DNA of 52,901 bases from Caldifarciminota bacterium. GTDB taxonomy: Bacteria > Hydrothermota > Tepidihabitantia > SM23-42 > JAOAFX01. This document shows, one piece after another, positions 30,041 to 40,820 of the stretch. The first letter of the stretch is position 1. Each line of letters begins with the position of its first letter. The DNA is taken from NCBI GenBank assembly GCA_026416055.1, contig JAOAFX010000002.1, positions 1 through 52,901 on the forward strand, read 5' to 3'. The notes under the pieces are model-generated. The model did not search any database. It was not told the DNA's origin and saw nothing but the letters and a program-made list of their open reading frames with translations. A program made the position numbers and the translations under genes.

Positions 30041-31572
30041 GAAACCTCCTTTACCCTTACCCTGCCGATTTTCTCAAATACCGGCATCCTGATAAATTTA
30101 CCTGAGGCTTTTTTATCCCGATGGATTAATTCTTTTATACTCCTTTTTATCTCTTCAGGAATATCGCACGGAAGGTTATACTTTTTCAGTAAATCTATGA
30201 TGATCTGTAAATCTTTTTTATTTCGGCTTAAAAGATTTATCTCTTCAACCATTCCCATTGCCACGGCTTCACCATGGGAAAATTTTTTATACCCGGTGAT
30301 GGTCTCAATTGTATGTCCAATGGTATGGCCGAAGTTTAAAACTTCACGAATACCTTTCTCTTCAGTCTCATCCCTTTTGATGATTGAACATTTAATTGCT
30401 ACACACCTCCGAACAATTTCAAAAAGAATCTTTATTTCCCGGTTCAAAAGTGCCTGCCTTTTATTTTGTAGTATTTCAAAGAGCTTCCGCGAGTTTATCA
30501 CACCATATTTAATCGCCTCAGCGATCCCGTTTAAAAACTCCCGCTCAGAAAGGGTTGTCAGTCTTTTAAGGTCGCACAGGACCATCTCGGGCTGGTAGAA
30601 TGTGCCGAGCATATTCTTGCCATAAACTGTATCGATACCGGTCTTTCCACCGATCGCAGCATCAATCTGGGCCAAGAGTGTTGTAGGGATATGGATAAGG
30701 CCGCATCCGCGCTTAAAGGTCGAGGCAACAAAACCAGCAATATCGTTTATAACCCCGCCGCCCAGAGAGATGATAAAATCACGGCGCTGGAAATCCGTGC
30801 GGAAAAGGTAATCGTATATCTTCCAGACCGTTTTGAAATTCTTATATCTCTCACCATCAGGAATGATAATATATTCAACCCGATTCAGATTTTTCTTTAA
30901 ATGCTCTGAAATACCATCGAGATAAAGTGCTCCAACGAGGGGGTTGGTGATTATCAAAACCCGTTTTTCCACAAGGGGAAGACGGTCTATGATATCAAAA
31001 CCGATTATCACTGGATATTCTTTTGTCCGGGTGGTGACCCTGATTGTTTCGCATTTTGCATAATCATCCAGTCTCTTCAGTTTTAGTCTATCTATAATCT
31101 CCAAGGCTAATATTGCAGGTTCTTTATCATCGGTGTCAAGCCTAAAATCTGCAAAATCATACATCCCTATTCTTTGCCTGTATAATCTCTCTATATCCGA
31201 AAGTTTCTTTATCAACGGTCTGTCTTCCCTGATTCCAATCCTTTTTTTCAAAATTTCCGGGCTTGCTGAGAGTTGTATAACCATTCCCATCCTTTTCAAA
31301 ATATGCCGGTTATCCGGATTGAGGACAATGCCTCCGCCTGTGGCGACGACCAGATTCTTCAAATCCTTAATCTGGTGGATAACATTTCTTTCCTGTTTCC
31401 GAAAGCAATCCTCGCCTTTCTTTGTAAATATCTCTTTCACCGGCATCTCTTCTGAAAGCTCAATCATTCTATCGGTGGATAAAAATCCCATATTCAATCT
31501 ACGGGCAAGTATCCTTCCCACGGTATCCTTGCCCGTACCCATAAATCCAATGAGAACGATATTATCAGGCAT
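30022..31572 (-). CDS. aroKB: Bifunctional shikimate kinase / 3-dehydroquinate synthase
   Basis: N-terminal GFMGTGKDTVGRILA kinase P-loop; C-terminal GGGVINDIAGFVASTFKRG and NFGHTIGHTIE. Confidence 0.95.
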   Translation of the reverse strand: MPDNIVLIGFMGTGKDTVGRILARRLNMGFLSTDRMIELSEEMPVKEIFTKKGEDCFRKQERNVIHQIKDLKNLVVATGGGIVLNPDNRHILKRMGMVIQLSASPEILKKRIGIREDRPLIKKLSDIERLYRQRIGMYDFADFRLDTDDKEPAILALEIIDRLKLKRLDDYAKCETIRVTTRTKEYPVIIGFDIIDRLPLVEKRVLIITNPLVGALYLDGISEHLKKNLNRVEYIIIPDGERYKNFKTVWKIYDYLFRTDFQRRDFIISLGGGVINDIAGFVASTFKRGCGLIHIPTTLLAQIDAAIGGKTGIDTVYGKNMLGTFYQPEMVLCDLKRLTTLSEREFLNGIAEAIKYGVINSRKLFEILQNKRQALLNREIKILFEIVRRCVAIKCSIIKRDETEEKGIREVLNFGHTIGHTIETITGYKKFSHGEAVAMGMVEEINLLSRNKKDLQIIIDLLKKYNLPCDIPEEIKRSIKELIHRDKKASGKFIRMPVFEKIGRVRVKEVSCRKFY

Positions 31573-32629
31573 TCTTTATCCTTTTTATGTACACCTGGTA
31601 ATTCTTTTTCATATCAGCAAGCGAATCACCGCCAAATTTTTCGCAAAATGCATCGGCAAGAACATAAGCAAGCATCGATTCACCAATAACCCCAATCGCT
31701 TCAATCACACAGACATCAGCCCTTAGCGCAGGTGCCAGAGTTTTCTGTTTGGTCTCGATGTTGACTGATTCGAGTGGTTTTTTGAGTGTCGGGATTGGCT
31801 TTGCATAAAGCCTTACGAAAATCCTCTCACCATTGCTTACACCACCTTCTATACCGCCGGCATTGTTCGTCATTCTATAAAATCCTTTCTTTTTACTAAA
31901 AAATATTGCATCATGAACTCTGGAACCGAATGACCGGGAACTCTTTATCGCTTCACCTATCTCAATCCCTTTCACTGATGGAATTGAAAGCATCGCCATA
32001 CCGATACGGGCGTCAAGCCTTTTATCATACTGTATATAACTTCCCAGCCCCGGACATACATTATCGGCATAGATTTCCACAACCCCGCCCAGTGTATCAC
32101 CTATCCTGCGGGCATATTTAACCATTCTATCCATACCAGTCCTGTCTGTAGCACGACCCACAGACAAAACCTTTGAACCGATTGATATCCCGAATTCCTT
32201 CAAAAACAATTTGAATACAGCACCTGATGCCACCCTTGCCACTGTCTCACGGGCTGAAGCCCGCTCTGCAACATCTTTCACATCAAAAAATCCAAACTTC
32301 AACATACCAGGAAGGTCAGCATGCCCGGGTCTGGGAACGAATATCTTTCCATTCCCTGTGTCTACAAGATACTCTTCTTTACGGTAATCAACATTCTTTA
32401 ACAGGAATGCTACCGGTGAGCCGATCGTTCTGCCCATGCGTACACCTGCAAGGAGTTCTGCATAATCACTTTCTAATCCCATACGCTCACCCCTTCCTTT
32501 ACCGGACTGGCGCCTTTTCAACTCATCATTTATGAAATTCAGATCTATCTTTAAACCTGCTGGTAATCCATCGATTATAACTGAAAATCCCTTACCATGT
32601 GATTCACCTGCAGTCAGGATTCTGATCAT
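31565..32629 (-). CDS. aroC: Chorismate synthase
   Basis: TAGESHGKGFSVIIDGLPAGL, ASARETVARVASGA, NNAGGIEGGVSNG. Confidence 0.97.
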   Translation of the reverse strand: MIRILTAGESHGKGFSVIIDGLPAGLKIDLNFINDELKRRQSGKGRGERMGLESDYAELLAGVRMGRTIGSPVAFLLKNVDYRKEEYLVDTGNGKIFVPRPGHADLPGMLKFGFFDVKDVAERASARETVARVASGAVFKLFLKEFGISIGSKVLSVGRATDRTGMDRMVKYARRIGDTLGGVVEIYADNVCPGLGSYIQYDKRLDARIGMAMLSIPSVKGIEIGEAIKSSRSFGSRVHDAIFFSKKKGFYRMTNNAGGIEGGVSNGERIFVRLYAKPIPTLKKPLESVNIETKQKTLAPALRADVCVIEAIGVIGESMLAYVLADAFCEKFGGDSLADMKKNYQVYIKRIKNA

Positions 32630-33402
32630 TTATACCTCCTTTTTATTACCTCCAGTACTATCTTTAATGGCAATCTCTTCTGAGTCCAGATACTGAATGA
32701 ATAAGCAGCTTGATAGACCAGCATCTCAGTTCCATCTATAATTTTAATATTCTTTCTGCGCATGAGAGGGAACTGATAATTTGTATCATAAAAAATGCTA
32801 TCCTTATTTAAATAAGGAATGATCCAGTACTGGGCATCGACCGATGTAGCATTTATTACTACATTCATCTTGTCTACTATTCTGGAGATTTCCGCGAAAT
32901 CAATGATCTCTGCATTATACTTTTTTTTGAAAAACTGCGTTTTTTCTTTAGTCCGATTGGCAACAAATAAGATTTCGGGATTTTGCCTCACAATTGCATA
33001 AATAATGGCACGGGCAACTCCACCCGCACCGATCAGAAGAATCTTTTTTCTTGCTAAATTCACCCTGTGCCTTCTAATGGATTTAATAAAACCTAAAACA
33101 TCGGTATTAAATCCAAATAATCGACGATCTTTTATTTTCACCGTGTTGACCGCACCAATATCTTTTGCCGGTTTGTTTATTCCATCAAGGTATTTCAGGA
33201 TTCTAACTTTATATGGATTGGTTACATTAAATCCACAAAAGCCTAACTTCTTGAGCGTCTCTATAACCAGTCCGAAATCTTCTTCAGGAACAGAGAGTGG
33301 AAAGTAACGGCCTTTTAGCCCCAGGACTTCAAATGCTTTATTGTGGATGAATGGTGAGAGTGTCTTCTTGAGTGGATAACCGATAACACCGGTCAGATAC
33401 AT
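32626..33402 (-). CDS. aroE: Shikimate dehydrogenase
   Basis: VIGYPLKKTLSPFIHN, GFNVTNPYK, LIGAGGVARAI. Confidence 0.96.
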   Translation of the reverse strand: MYLTGVIGYPLKKTLSPFIHNKAFEVLGLKGRYFPLSVPEEDFGLVIETLKKLGFCGFNVTNPYKVRILKYLDGINKPAKDIGAVNTVKIKDRRLFGFNTDVLGFIKSIRRHRVNLARKKILLIGAGGVARAIIYAIVRQNPEILFVANRTKEKTQFFKKKYNAEIIDFAEISRIVDKMNVVINATSVDAQYWIIPYLNKDSIFYDTNYQFPLMRRKNIKIIDGTEMLVYQAAYSFSIWTQKRLPLKIVLEVIKRRYK

Positions 33403-34022
33403 GCCCTTACCTCCTTTATGAATGCTTTTAATCTATCAGGATCTTTTTTACCCGGAAATTTTTCAACCCCGGAACAGACATCAACACCGTAAGGTTTCAC
33501 CAGTTTTATAGCCATCTTCACATTCTCTGGATTCAAACCACCACCGATGATTATTGTGCCCTTGATGCCCTTAATCATATTCCAGTCAAAGACCCGGCCG
33601 CTTCCCTCACCTGGGTCGAATAGATATGCAGGGACCGTGTATTCTTCCATGATTTCTGTTATCCTTTCAATTGTAGAATTCTCGTCAATCTTTATGCGCT
33701 TGATCAATCGCACTCTCTTTATCTGATTGCAATACGCTGGTGGCTCATTCCCATGGAGCTGTACAGCATCAATGCCACATATCTCAATTATTCTATTGAC
33801 TGTATCAAGTGGCGCATCCTTGAATACACCGACCGTAGTAATAAACGGTGGTAAGTGTTGAATAATATACCTCACCCTTTCAGGCTCTACCTTCCTCGGT
33901 GATGATGCAAAGATAAAACCAAGGGCATCAGCACCTGATTCTGAAGCAAGAAGGGCATCTTCAAGATTGGTTATACCACAGATCTTTATCTTAATATTCA
34001 TCTTCATCGAGATATTGGGCAC
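33393..34022 (-). CDS. trpF: Phosphoribosylanthranilate isomerase
   Basis: KICGITNLEDAL, LGFIFASSPR, VQLHGNE; start probably internal. Confidence 0.96.
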   Translation of the reverse strand: MPNISMKMNIKIKICGITNLEDALLASESGADALGFIFASSPRKVEPERVRYIIQHLPPFITTVGVFKDAPLDTVNRIIEICGIDAVQLHGNEPPAYCNQIKRVRLIKRIKIDENSTIERITEIMEEYTVPAYLFDPGEGSGRVFDWNMIKGIKGTIIIGGGLNPENVKMAIKLVKPYGVDVCSGVEKFPGKKDPDRLKAFIKEVRACI

Positions 34023-35085
34023 CTTTCTGAAAGAGTTTTATAAAATCATCTCTTGCACCGCCCTGGATGAGGTCTATCAGGTGATCGAGACTTTCTCTTA
34101 AATGGTGATACAGCCTGCAGCTGTAAGGGTTTAGGGACTGGATTTCAAAATATAATTCAGGATTTTCGTTTATCACACTCTTTGCCGTCTCCATCTGGGC
34201 GCTGAAGGTTGTGCTCGCCACCTTTGTCAATTCTTTAAAACTATAGCCACTATCCATAAGATTTTTGATGAAAAGAATGTTGATGAGGTGGGAAAGTCCG
34301 AGGATATAAGAAATTATACGGTCATGCTCTTCAAAAGAGAGATTTATAAGACTGACTGCGGTATCCTTGAAGAATCCCGAAATTTTTTCGTTCGCTTCAG
34401 GACATCCACAATCGCAGATGCAGATAACCTTGTCATTAAGGGTATGGCATGCAGGTCCGAACATCGGATGGATGCTTGTTATTTTCATTTTATTCTTTAT
34501 TGCTTCTTTTATTGCTTTAATCATATGGCTCTTCACGCTTGCAATGTCGGCAATAATCCCCCGATAATTTAATTCTGTAAGATTGAAAATAATCTCTGGA
34601 ACGGTTTGTAACGGTGTTGTTATGATCACGATTGATTTTTTGTCCAGTGAAGATTTGATATCACGGTAATATTTAAAACCTTTAATTCCTTCGGGTTTTA
34701 TATCCTGGATTGCAACCCGGTGTCCCTGATTCTGAAAGAAATATGCAAACCATTTCCCCATGGCACCGAGTCCACCGATGATAAGAATATCTTCTTTCTT
34801 GCCACCATATGCCGAATAATGGAGTCGCTCCTGCTGGAATCTTGAGTGTTCAATTATCCTGGTGATGAGCATCCTTGTAAAATTCACATCCAGCCCTCTT
34901 CTTCCTGCATGATTGATTGCATTTCCAATAACATCCTTTTCCACGCTCCAGTCCCGCAGTGGAATGCCGGCTTTCTTTTTCAGCCGGCCAATCTCTTTGC
35001 TGAGTTCAATCCTTTTTTTGATTAAATCCAGAATCTCGCAATCGATCTTTTTTATATTTTTTCTCAAATCATTCAGCCGATCCAT
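33991..35085 (-). CDS. tyrA: Bifunctional chorismate mutase / prephenate dehydrogenase (T-protein type)
   Basis: N-terminal chorismate mutase LRKNIKKIDCEILDLIKKRIELSKEIG; Rossmann IIGGLGAMGKWFAYFF; HPMFGPA. Confidence 0.93.
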   Translation of the reverse strand: MDRLNDLRKNIKKIDCEILDLIKKRIELSKEIGRLKKKAGIPLRDWSVEKDVIGNAINHAGRRGLDVNFTRMLITRIIEHSRFQQERLHYSAYGGKKEDILIIGGLGAMGKWFAYFFQNQGHRVAIQDIKPEGIKGFKYYRDIKSSLDKKSIVIITTPLQTVPEIIFNLTELNYRGIIADIASVKSHMIKAIKEAIKNKMKITSIHPMFGPACHTLNDKVICICDCGCPEANEKISGFFKDTAVSLINLSFEEHDRIISYILGLSHLINILFIKNLMDSGYSFKELTKVASTTFSAQMETAKSVINENPELYFEIQSLNPYSCRLYHHLRESLDHLIDLIQGGARDDFIKLFQKGAQYLDEDEY

Positions 35086-35852
35086 TTTAACTCCTGGATT
35101 TTTTTCTCAATGTCATCAGCCTTCAATATCGATGTTCCCACAAGTATTCCATCGAATCCGGCTTCGAGCAGTATCTTTACATCTAATCTATCCTTTATCC
35201 CGCTCTCACTTAAAGTGTAGTATTCTTTTGGGATGAATGGTTTCAAACTCAATGAGATTCTTATATCGACGGTAAAATCGTCAAGATTGCGATTGTTGAT
35301 ACCGATTATCCTGGTTGCGGTATTCAGGGCTTTAGCAACATCTTCGCGGTCATGGACTTCAACTATCGTCGCCATTCCCAGTTTGTGGGCAATGGCCACA
35401 AAACTTTTTAACTCTTCTCCATCCAGAATCCGCGCGATGAACAGGACTGCATCAGCACCATAAAGTCGGGATTCATAAAGCTGGTACTCATCTATGATAA
35501 AATCCTTGCACAATAATGGCAAATGTATCTTCTGTTTCAAAAGTGCTATATCTTCTAACCTTCCACCAAAAAATCTTCTGTTTGTTACTACTGAGACTGC
35601 ATCCACACCGGCAGTTTCATAGATTATTCCGATCTGGATCGGGTCAAAATCTTTTCTGATTATGCCGGTTGAAGGCGATGCTCTTTTGATTTCTGCAATC
35701 AATGCCATTTGATTCTTTTTAAAGATCTCCTCAAAATTTCGTGTTGATTCTACCTCACAATCGACCAGGTTTTTTAATGGTTTGCTTATCTTCTTTTCAG
35801 CCACCACTCTCTTGGTATCTTCAACTATCTCACCCAGTATATTCATCCACAA
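35073..35852 (-). CDS. trpC: Indole-3-glycerol phosphate synthase
   Basis: ALIAEIKRASPSTG, LLCKDFIIDEYQLYESRLYGADAVL, GINNRNLDDF, SESGI. Confidence 0.97.
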   Translation of the reverse strand: MWMNILGEIVEDTKRVVAEKKISKPLKNLVDCEVESTRNFEEIFKKNQMALIAEIKRASPSTGIIRKDFDPIQIGIIYETAGVDAVSVVTNRRFFGGRLEDIALLKQKIHLPLLCKDFIIDEYQLYESRLYGADAVLFIARILDGEELKSFVAIAHKLGMATIVEVHDREDVAKALNTATRIIGINNRNLDDFTVDIRISLSLKPFIPKEYYTLSESGIKDRLDVKILLEAGFDGILVGTSILKADDIEKKIQELKWIG

Positions 35853-36867
35853 ACCTCCTTAATTCATCAAGCTTATTCAATGCCGAGCCAGAATAGACCG
35901 ATTCCCGGGCAAGTTCCACTCCTTCCTTTATTGTCCTTGCCCTTCCTCCGATATATATTGCTGCACCTGCATTAAGCAGTGCAATATCGGTCTTTGGTCC
36001 TGGTATACCCTTTAAAACATTTAAAAAAGAATCGAGGTTATCCTTATTATCCTTGACCTTCAATTCTTCAATCCTGCATCTTTTTATACCAAAATCCTCA
36101 GGTGCAATCTCATAACTTGTAATATTTTGGTTTATAACCTCCAGTACACATGTTTCAGCCGTAGTCGTTATCTCATCAATTCCATCCTGACCATAAACAA
36201 CAAGGGCATGCCTGATTCCAAGACTCACAAGTGTTTTTGCTATTTTTTCCATAAACCCCTTTTTACACACACCGATGACCTGATATGCAACCCTCGCTGG
36301 ATTGCATAATGGCCCTAAAAGGTTAAATATCGTTCTGATTCCAATTTCTTTTCTCGGTTGTGCAACATTCTTCATTGCTGGATGAAATTTCGGTGCATAG
36401 AGGAAACCGATGCCAGTTTTTTCAATACATTCCCTCACCAGATGATTTTCCATCTCTGGTCTCAAATTGAGTGCGAAAAACAGGTCAGCACTTCCACAAT
36501 GGCTTGAGACCGAACGATTACCATGTTTTGCTACGAAACAACCCGCACCCGCAGCAATGAATGCAGCAGTCGTTGAAACATTAAATGTCTGCATACCATC
36601 ACCACCTGTGCCACAGGTATCGATCAATCGGTCTATTGCACAATCTATAGTAATCATTCTTTCCCTCATGGCATTACAGAATCCGATGAGCTCTTCGATC
36701 GTCTCACCTTTCATCCTCAGGGCTGTCAGAAAGGCACCGAGTTGAGCCGGGGTTCCATTTCCATCCATGATTTCACAGCAAATTTCATAAGCCTCTCTGA
36801 CATTCAATGATTTATTATCAACCACTTTCTTTAGTGCATCACAAATTTTTTTGCCCATTTCGCTCAT
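35830..36867 (-). CDS. trpD: Anthranilate phosphoribosyltransferase
   Basis: [46 protein letters not shown]. Confidence 0.97.
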   Translation of the reverse strand: MSEMGKKICDALKKVVDNKSLNVREAYEICCEIMDGNGTPAQLGAFLTALRMKGETIEELIGFCNAMRERMITIDCAIDRLIDTCGTGGDGMQTFNVSTTAAFIAAGAGCFVAKHGNRSVSSHCGSADLFFALNLRPEMENHLVRECIEKTGIGFLYAPKFHPAMKNVAQPRKEIGIRTIFNLLGPLCNPARVAYQVIGVCKKGFMEKIAKTLVSLGIRHALVVYGQDGIDEITTTAETCVLEVINQNITSYEIAPEDFGIKRCRIEELKVKDNKDNLDSFLNVLKGIPGPKTDIALLNAGAAIYIGGRARTIKEGVELARESVYSGSALNKLDELRRFVDEYTG

Positions 36868-37864
36868 TCTGCCTCCTCAGATTAAAACAGGAAAAACTTC
36901 CAGTATGGCAGGCAGAACCATTCTGTCGCACAAAGGCTAAGATTGCGTCCCGGTCACAATCTGCCCTCAATTTAATCAATTCCTGGAAATTTCCTGATGT
37001 CCTTCCCTTAAACCACAATTCCTTCCTGCTTCTTGAGAAATACCACATCCGTTCCGTTTCGAGTGTCTTTCTCAATGACTCTTTATTCGAATAGGCAAGC
37101 ATCAAAACCACACCACAGATATCCTGAACGATTGTAGGAATCAAGCCTTTTTCCCAGTTCAGCGATTCGACAAAGGCATCAATAAGGGAAATCTTTCCAG
37201 TATAGAGTGCCATGCCTAACTGGACATCAATCGCCATTGAAGAAAGGGTCTTAATCTCATCCAGGGTTGCTACACCACCGGCAACGGTGATCTTTTTATC
37301 GGTCTTTTTACGGATTTCCCTCACCATTTCCATATCAATCCCCTTCATCATCCCTTCTCTTTCTACAAATGTAAAAAGGTATTCTGAGGTATAGGATTCA
37401 AATTCTCTTATGACATCAATCAGTTGAATTCCGGTCTTCTTTCGCCAGCCGTTGGTTACTATCTCACCTTCATATGTATCGAGGGCGATGATTATTCTTT
37501 CCAGTCCTGCCGCTTCTTTTAGATGGGAAAGAAATTCGTGATTGACTTCTCCGCCTGCAAATGCCATTGAACCGATGATCACTTTACTGGCACCGAGCTG
37601 GAGCAATCTTTTCGCCTTATCAATCGTCCTTATGCCACCACCTACCCTGCAATCTGCAATCTTGAGTAATTGCTCAATAATTTCAATGTTATCGCCCCTT
37701 CCCAGCGCTGAGTCCAGGTCTATTACTGCAATTTCATTATACTTATTGAATTCCCTTGCCAGTGAGAAGGGGTCATCATATTCAAGAATTTTTTCCCGAC
37801 CCTGTTTTAATTGTACCACTTTTTTATTCATTAAATCGATTGAAGGTATCACCATCTCACGCAT
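36839..37864 (-). CDS. hisAI: HisA-HisI fusion: ProFAR isomerase plus phosphoribosyl-AMP cyclohydrolase
   Basis: His[15 protein letters not shown]...CRVGGGIRT...; C-terminal HisI domain [57 protein letters not shown]...CHTGSFSCF, one uninterrupted ORF. Confidence 0.94.
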   Translation of the reverse strand: MREMVIPSIDLMNKKVVQLKQGREKILEYDDPFSLAREFNKYNEIAVIDLDSALGRGDNIEIIEQLLKIADCRVGGGIRTIDKAKRLLQLGASKVIIGSMAFAGGEVNHEFLSHLKEAAGLERIIIALDTYEGEIVTNGWRKKTGIQLIDVIREFESYTSEYLFTFVEREGMMKGIDMEMVREIRKKTDKKITVAGGVATLDEIKTLSSMAIDVQLGMALYTGKISLIDAFVESLNWEKGLIPTIVQDICGVVLMLAYSNKESLRKTLETERMWYFSRSRKELWFKGRTSGNFQELIKLRADCDRDAILAFVRQNGSACHTGSFSCFNLRRQNERNGQKNL

Positions 37865-38604
37865 ACCCCCATTTTTTTCAGATATTTCTTTATTCTTTCA
37901 ATAGTGAATTTTTTGTAATGTAGTACCGATGCAAGAAGGACAGCATCTGCCCTGCCGTGTTTTATTACCCTGTAAATCTGTTCTAAATTACCTGCGCCTC
38001 CGGAAGCGATCACCGGTATTCTTACAATTGAACTTACCCTCAGGTTCAACTCAATGTCATAACCGGTCTGGGTTCCATCCTTGTCTATAGAATTTAAAAG
38101 TATCTCACCCGCACCGAGTTTTTCACATTTCTTTGCCCAGTTTACTACATCCACACCCGAATCAAATCTTCCGCCGTGGGTAAAGCAATGCCAGGTATTT
38201 TTAACCCTTTTTGCGTCTATTGAAACCACGATGCACTGAGAGCCGAACAGGCTGGCACCTTCTTCTATTAGCCCGGGATTCTCAAGTGCGGCAGTACATA
38301 TTGCAACTTTATCTGCACCTGCGTTGAGTAAATTGCGCATATCCTCAATCGTTCTTATGCCGCCACCGACACAGAATGGTATGAATACATTCCGTGCAAC
38401 CTTCTCTACAATCCTTGCCATAGTTTTCCTTCCTTCTACTGATGCTGTAACATCAAGGAAGACCAATTCATCTGCTCCGCTATCATTGTAGTATTTAGCA
38501 AGTTCAACCGGGTCGCCAGCAATCTTCAAATCCCTAAATCGTATTCCTTTCACCACCCTTCCTTTATCAACATCAAGGCAGGGAATTATTCTAATCGTCA
38601 GCAT
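37849..38604 (-). CDS. hisF: Imidazole glycerol phosphate synthase cyclase subunit
   Basis: [23 protein letters not shown]-type barrel motifs, [13 protein letters not shown]. Confidence 0.97.
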   Translation of the reverse strand: MLTIRIIPCLDVDKGRVVKGIRFRDLKIAGDPVELAKYYNDSGADELVFLDVTASVEGRKTMARIVEKVARNVFIPFCVGGGIRTIEDMRNLLNAGADKVAICTAALENPGLIEEGASLFGSQCIVVSIDAKRVKNTWHCFTHGGRFDSGVDVVNWAKKCEKLGAGEILLNSIDKDGTQTGYDIELNLRVSSIVRIPVIASGGAGNLEQIYRVIKHGRADAVLLASVLHYKKFTIERIKKYLKKMGVCVRW

Positions 38605-39197
38605 CTCTCCACCCAGCTCTTTAACAGCTTCAACCCTTCCTTGCCACTCTTTTCTGGATGGAATTGTACACCATAGACATTCCCGCGATTGACGATCGAA
38701 GGATATTCAACCCCATATTCAGTAACCCCGACTACTAAACTTGTCTGTGGCGTATCTACATAGTAGCCATGGAGGAAATAGAAGTAAGTCAATTTTTTGC
38801 TACGGTCAATGATACCAGACTTTCTCAAAACCCTGACTCCATTCCAGCCAATCTGTGGAAATTTACAATCGCGAAATCTCTTTATCCGCCCTGAAAAGAT
38901 ACCGAATCCCTTTGCATTTTTTGATTCCTCGCTTGACTCAAATAACAATTGCATGCCCAGGCATATGCCCAGAAACGGTCGGTCTTCTTTTAGCCAGTCA
39001 TAAATTTTGCCAAAGAGGCCGGAGTGTATCAAACGCTTTACTGCAGAACCGAATGCGCCTACTCCAGGAAGTATAAGTCTGTCAACCAATCTAATATCTG
39101 ATGGCTTTTTGATAATGAGGCTCTTAAATCCAAGATGCTCAAGGGCATTCCTCACTGAATACAGATTTCCTGCTCCGTAATCAATTATTCCGATCAT
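38598..39197 (-). CDS. hisH: Imidazole glycerol phosphate synthase glutaminase subunit
   Basis: [40 protein letters not shown]. Confidence 0.97.
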   Translation of the reverse strand: MIGIIDYGAGNLYSVRNALEHLGFKSLIIKKPSDIRLVDRLILPGVGAFGSAVKRLIHSGLFGKIYDWLKEDRPFLGICLGMQLLFESSEESKNAKGFGIFSGRIKRFRDCKFPQIGWNGVRVLRKSGIIDRSKKLTYFYFLHGYYVDTPQTSLVVGVTEYGVEYPSIVNRGNVYGVQFHPEKSGKEGLKLLKSWVERC

Positions 39198-39775
39198 AAA
39201 ATCCCCTTTGTGCTTGGAATAACATCAATTTTACCCTTCTGGCATGCCTCATTTAAAGCCCGGGCAAATGCCTTGAAGACTGCTTCAATCTTGTGATGGT
39301 CTGACCTGCCCGAAAGAAGTTTAATGTGGAGTGCACAGGGGCAACCGTTTACAAAGCCGGCAAAAAAATCTTCTATGGTATCTACTTCAAAATCTCCCAA
39401 TTTTTTACCCTTAAAGTTACCTGAAAATTTTAAAAAACTCCTTCCGCTAAGGTCGATTGCGACCAGAGCAAGGGCTTCATCCATTGGGTAGATAAAGAAT
39501 CCTGCACGCCTTATACCCTTTTTATCACCGAGTGCCTTGCTCAATGCAAGCCCAAGGCATAATCCGGTATCTTCAACGATATGGTGCTGGTCAACATGTA
39601 AGTCCCCTTTTATTTTTGCCGAAATATCGAATCCACTATGCCGGCATAATGTCTCCAGCATATGGATTAAAAAACCCATGGGTGCTGAAACATCACAATT
39701 TCCCTTGCCTTCGATCTTTAATTCAAGCATGATATCGCTCTCTTTCGTCTTCCTTCTTATCGTTGCTCTACGCAT
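39194..39775 (-). CDS. hisB: Imidazoleglycerol-phosphate dehydratase
   Basis: RRKTKESDI, FLIHMLETLCRHSGFDI, DLHVDQHHIVEDTGLCLG. Confidence 0.97.
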   Translation of the reverse strand: MRRATIRRKTKESDIMLELKIEGKGNCDVSAPMGFLIHMLETLCRHSGFDISAKIKGDLHVDQHHIVEDTGLCLGLALSKALGDKKGIRRAGFFIYPMDEALALVAIDLSGRSFLKFSGNFKGKKLGDFEVDTIEDFFAGFVNGCPCALHIKLLSGRSDHHKIEAVFKAFARALNEACQKGKIDVIPSTKGIL

Positions 39776-40820
39776 CGAGACCTCCGGTTATTCGGGCTAA
39801 CTCTTTTAAAAATATTTGATTCTCCAATGGTTTACCAATAGTAACCCTGAGCATATTATTCAGGTCAGGGTGATTGAATTTTCGCACAAGGATATCTTTT
39901 TCATAAAGTTTTTTGAAGATACATTCTGCAGAACCATCTTTCACTCCAAAAAGGATGAAATTGGCACGGGAAGGGATAGGAATGATTTTAGGTATGCTAT
40001 TGAGCTGCTCAAAGACACGCTCCCTTTCGCCAATTATCTTTTTCACAATTTCATTGACCAGTCTTTTTTTTCTGAGCAGGAAATTTGCCACATTTATCTG
40101 GAAAATTCCAACCGAAAACGGCAATTTCGCCTTTGAGATCTGCTTTGCTACATCAGGATGGCAGAGCATATAACCGAGCCTGACACCGGCAAGCCCGAAT
40201 GCCTTGGAAAATGTTCGTAAAATTAAGAGGTTTGGATATTTGAAAAGGAATCCCTGAGCGGTCTTGCCATGGAATTCATAATAAGCCTCATCTATGATTA
40301 CCATGGCTTTCTTCATCTGCAAGATTTTTTCTATCCCGGATAACTCAATAGCTGTTCCGGTTGGATTATTCGGAGTTGCAATATATACCGCCTTTGAACC
40401 CCTGACACATCTCAATAACCCTTCAACATCAAAAGAGAAGTCGTTCCTCAGTCGTACTTCTTTAACTTTTAATTGAAGAATCCGCGCAAGATAAGGATAG
40501 ATTGCAAAACCAGGCCTGACCACGGTGATACTGTCCCCTTTATCACAGGTTGCCAGCATGCTTGCGAGAATCAGTTCATTAGAACCATCACCGATGACAA
40601 TCCCTTCAGGAGGATGGCTGGTATAATCGGCCAGTGCCTTTTTTAATTCTTCAGGTACTTCAGGCGGATAACGATTCCATGGTATTTTCTTTAACTGTGC
40701 CAGTATTTCATTTTTATACGCCTCTGGTATATCATAGGGTGATTCATTCTGATTCAATTTTATCAGCGCCTTCTGTGGAACTTCGTAAGGTGGTAGTTCT
40801 ATTATCGCTTTTTTAATCAT
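39768..40820 (-). CDS. hisC: Histidinol-phosphate aminotransferase
   Basis: KLNQNESPYDIP, GDGSNELI, TPNNPTGT, DEAYYEF, LRTFSKAFGLAGVRLGY. Confidence 0.96.
   Translation of the reverse strand: MIKKAIIELPPYEVPQKALIKLNQNESPYDIPEAYKNEILAQLKKIPWNRYPPEVPEELKKALADYTSHPPEGIVIGDGSNELILASMLATCDKGDSITVVRPGFAIYPYLARILQLKVKEVRLRNDFSFDVEGLLRCVRGSKAVYIATPNNPTGTAIELSGIEKILQMKKAMVIIDEAYYEFHGKTAQGFLFKYPNLLILRTFSKAFGLAGVRLGYMLCHPDVAKQISKAKLPFSVGIFQINVANFLLRKKRLVNEIVKKIIGERERVFEQLNSIPKIIPIPSRANFILFGVKDGSAECIFKKLYEKDILVRKFNHPDLNNMLRVTIGKPLENQIFLKELARITGGLDA

Noticed and set aside
31133-31726. 197-aa plus-strand ORF
   Set aside because: Antisense to aroKB/aroC coding sequence; no independent support
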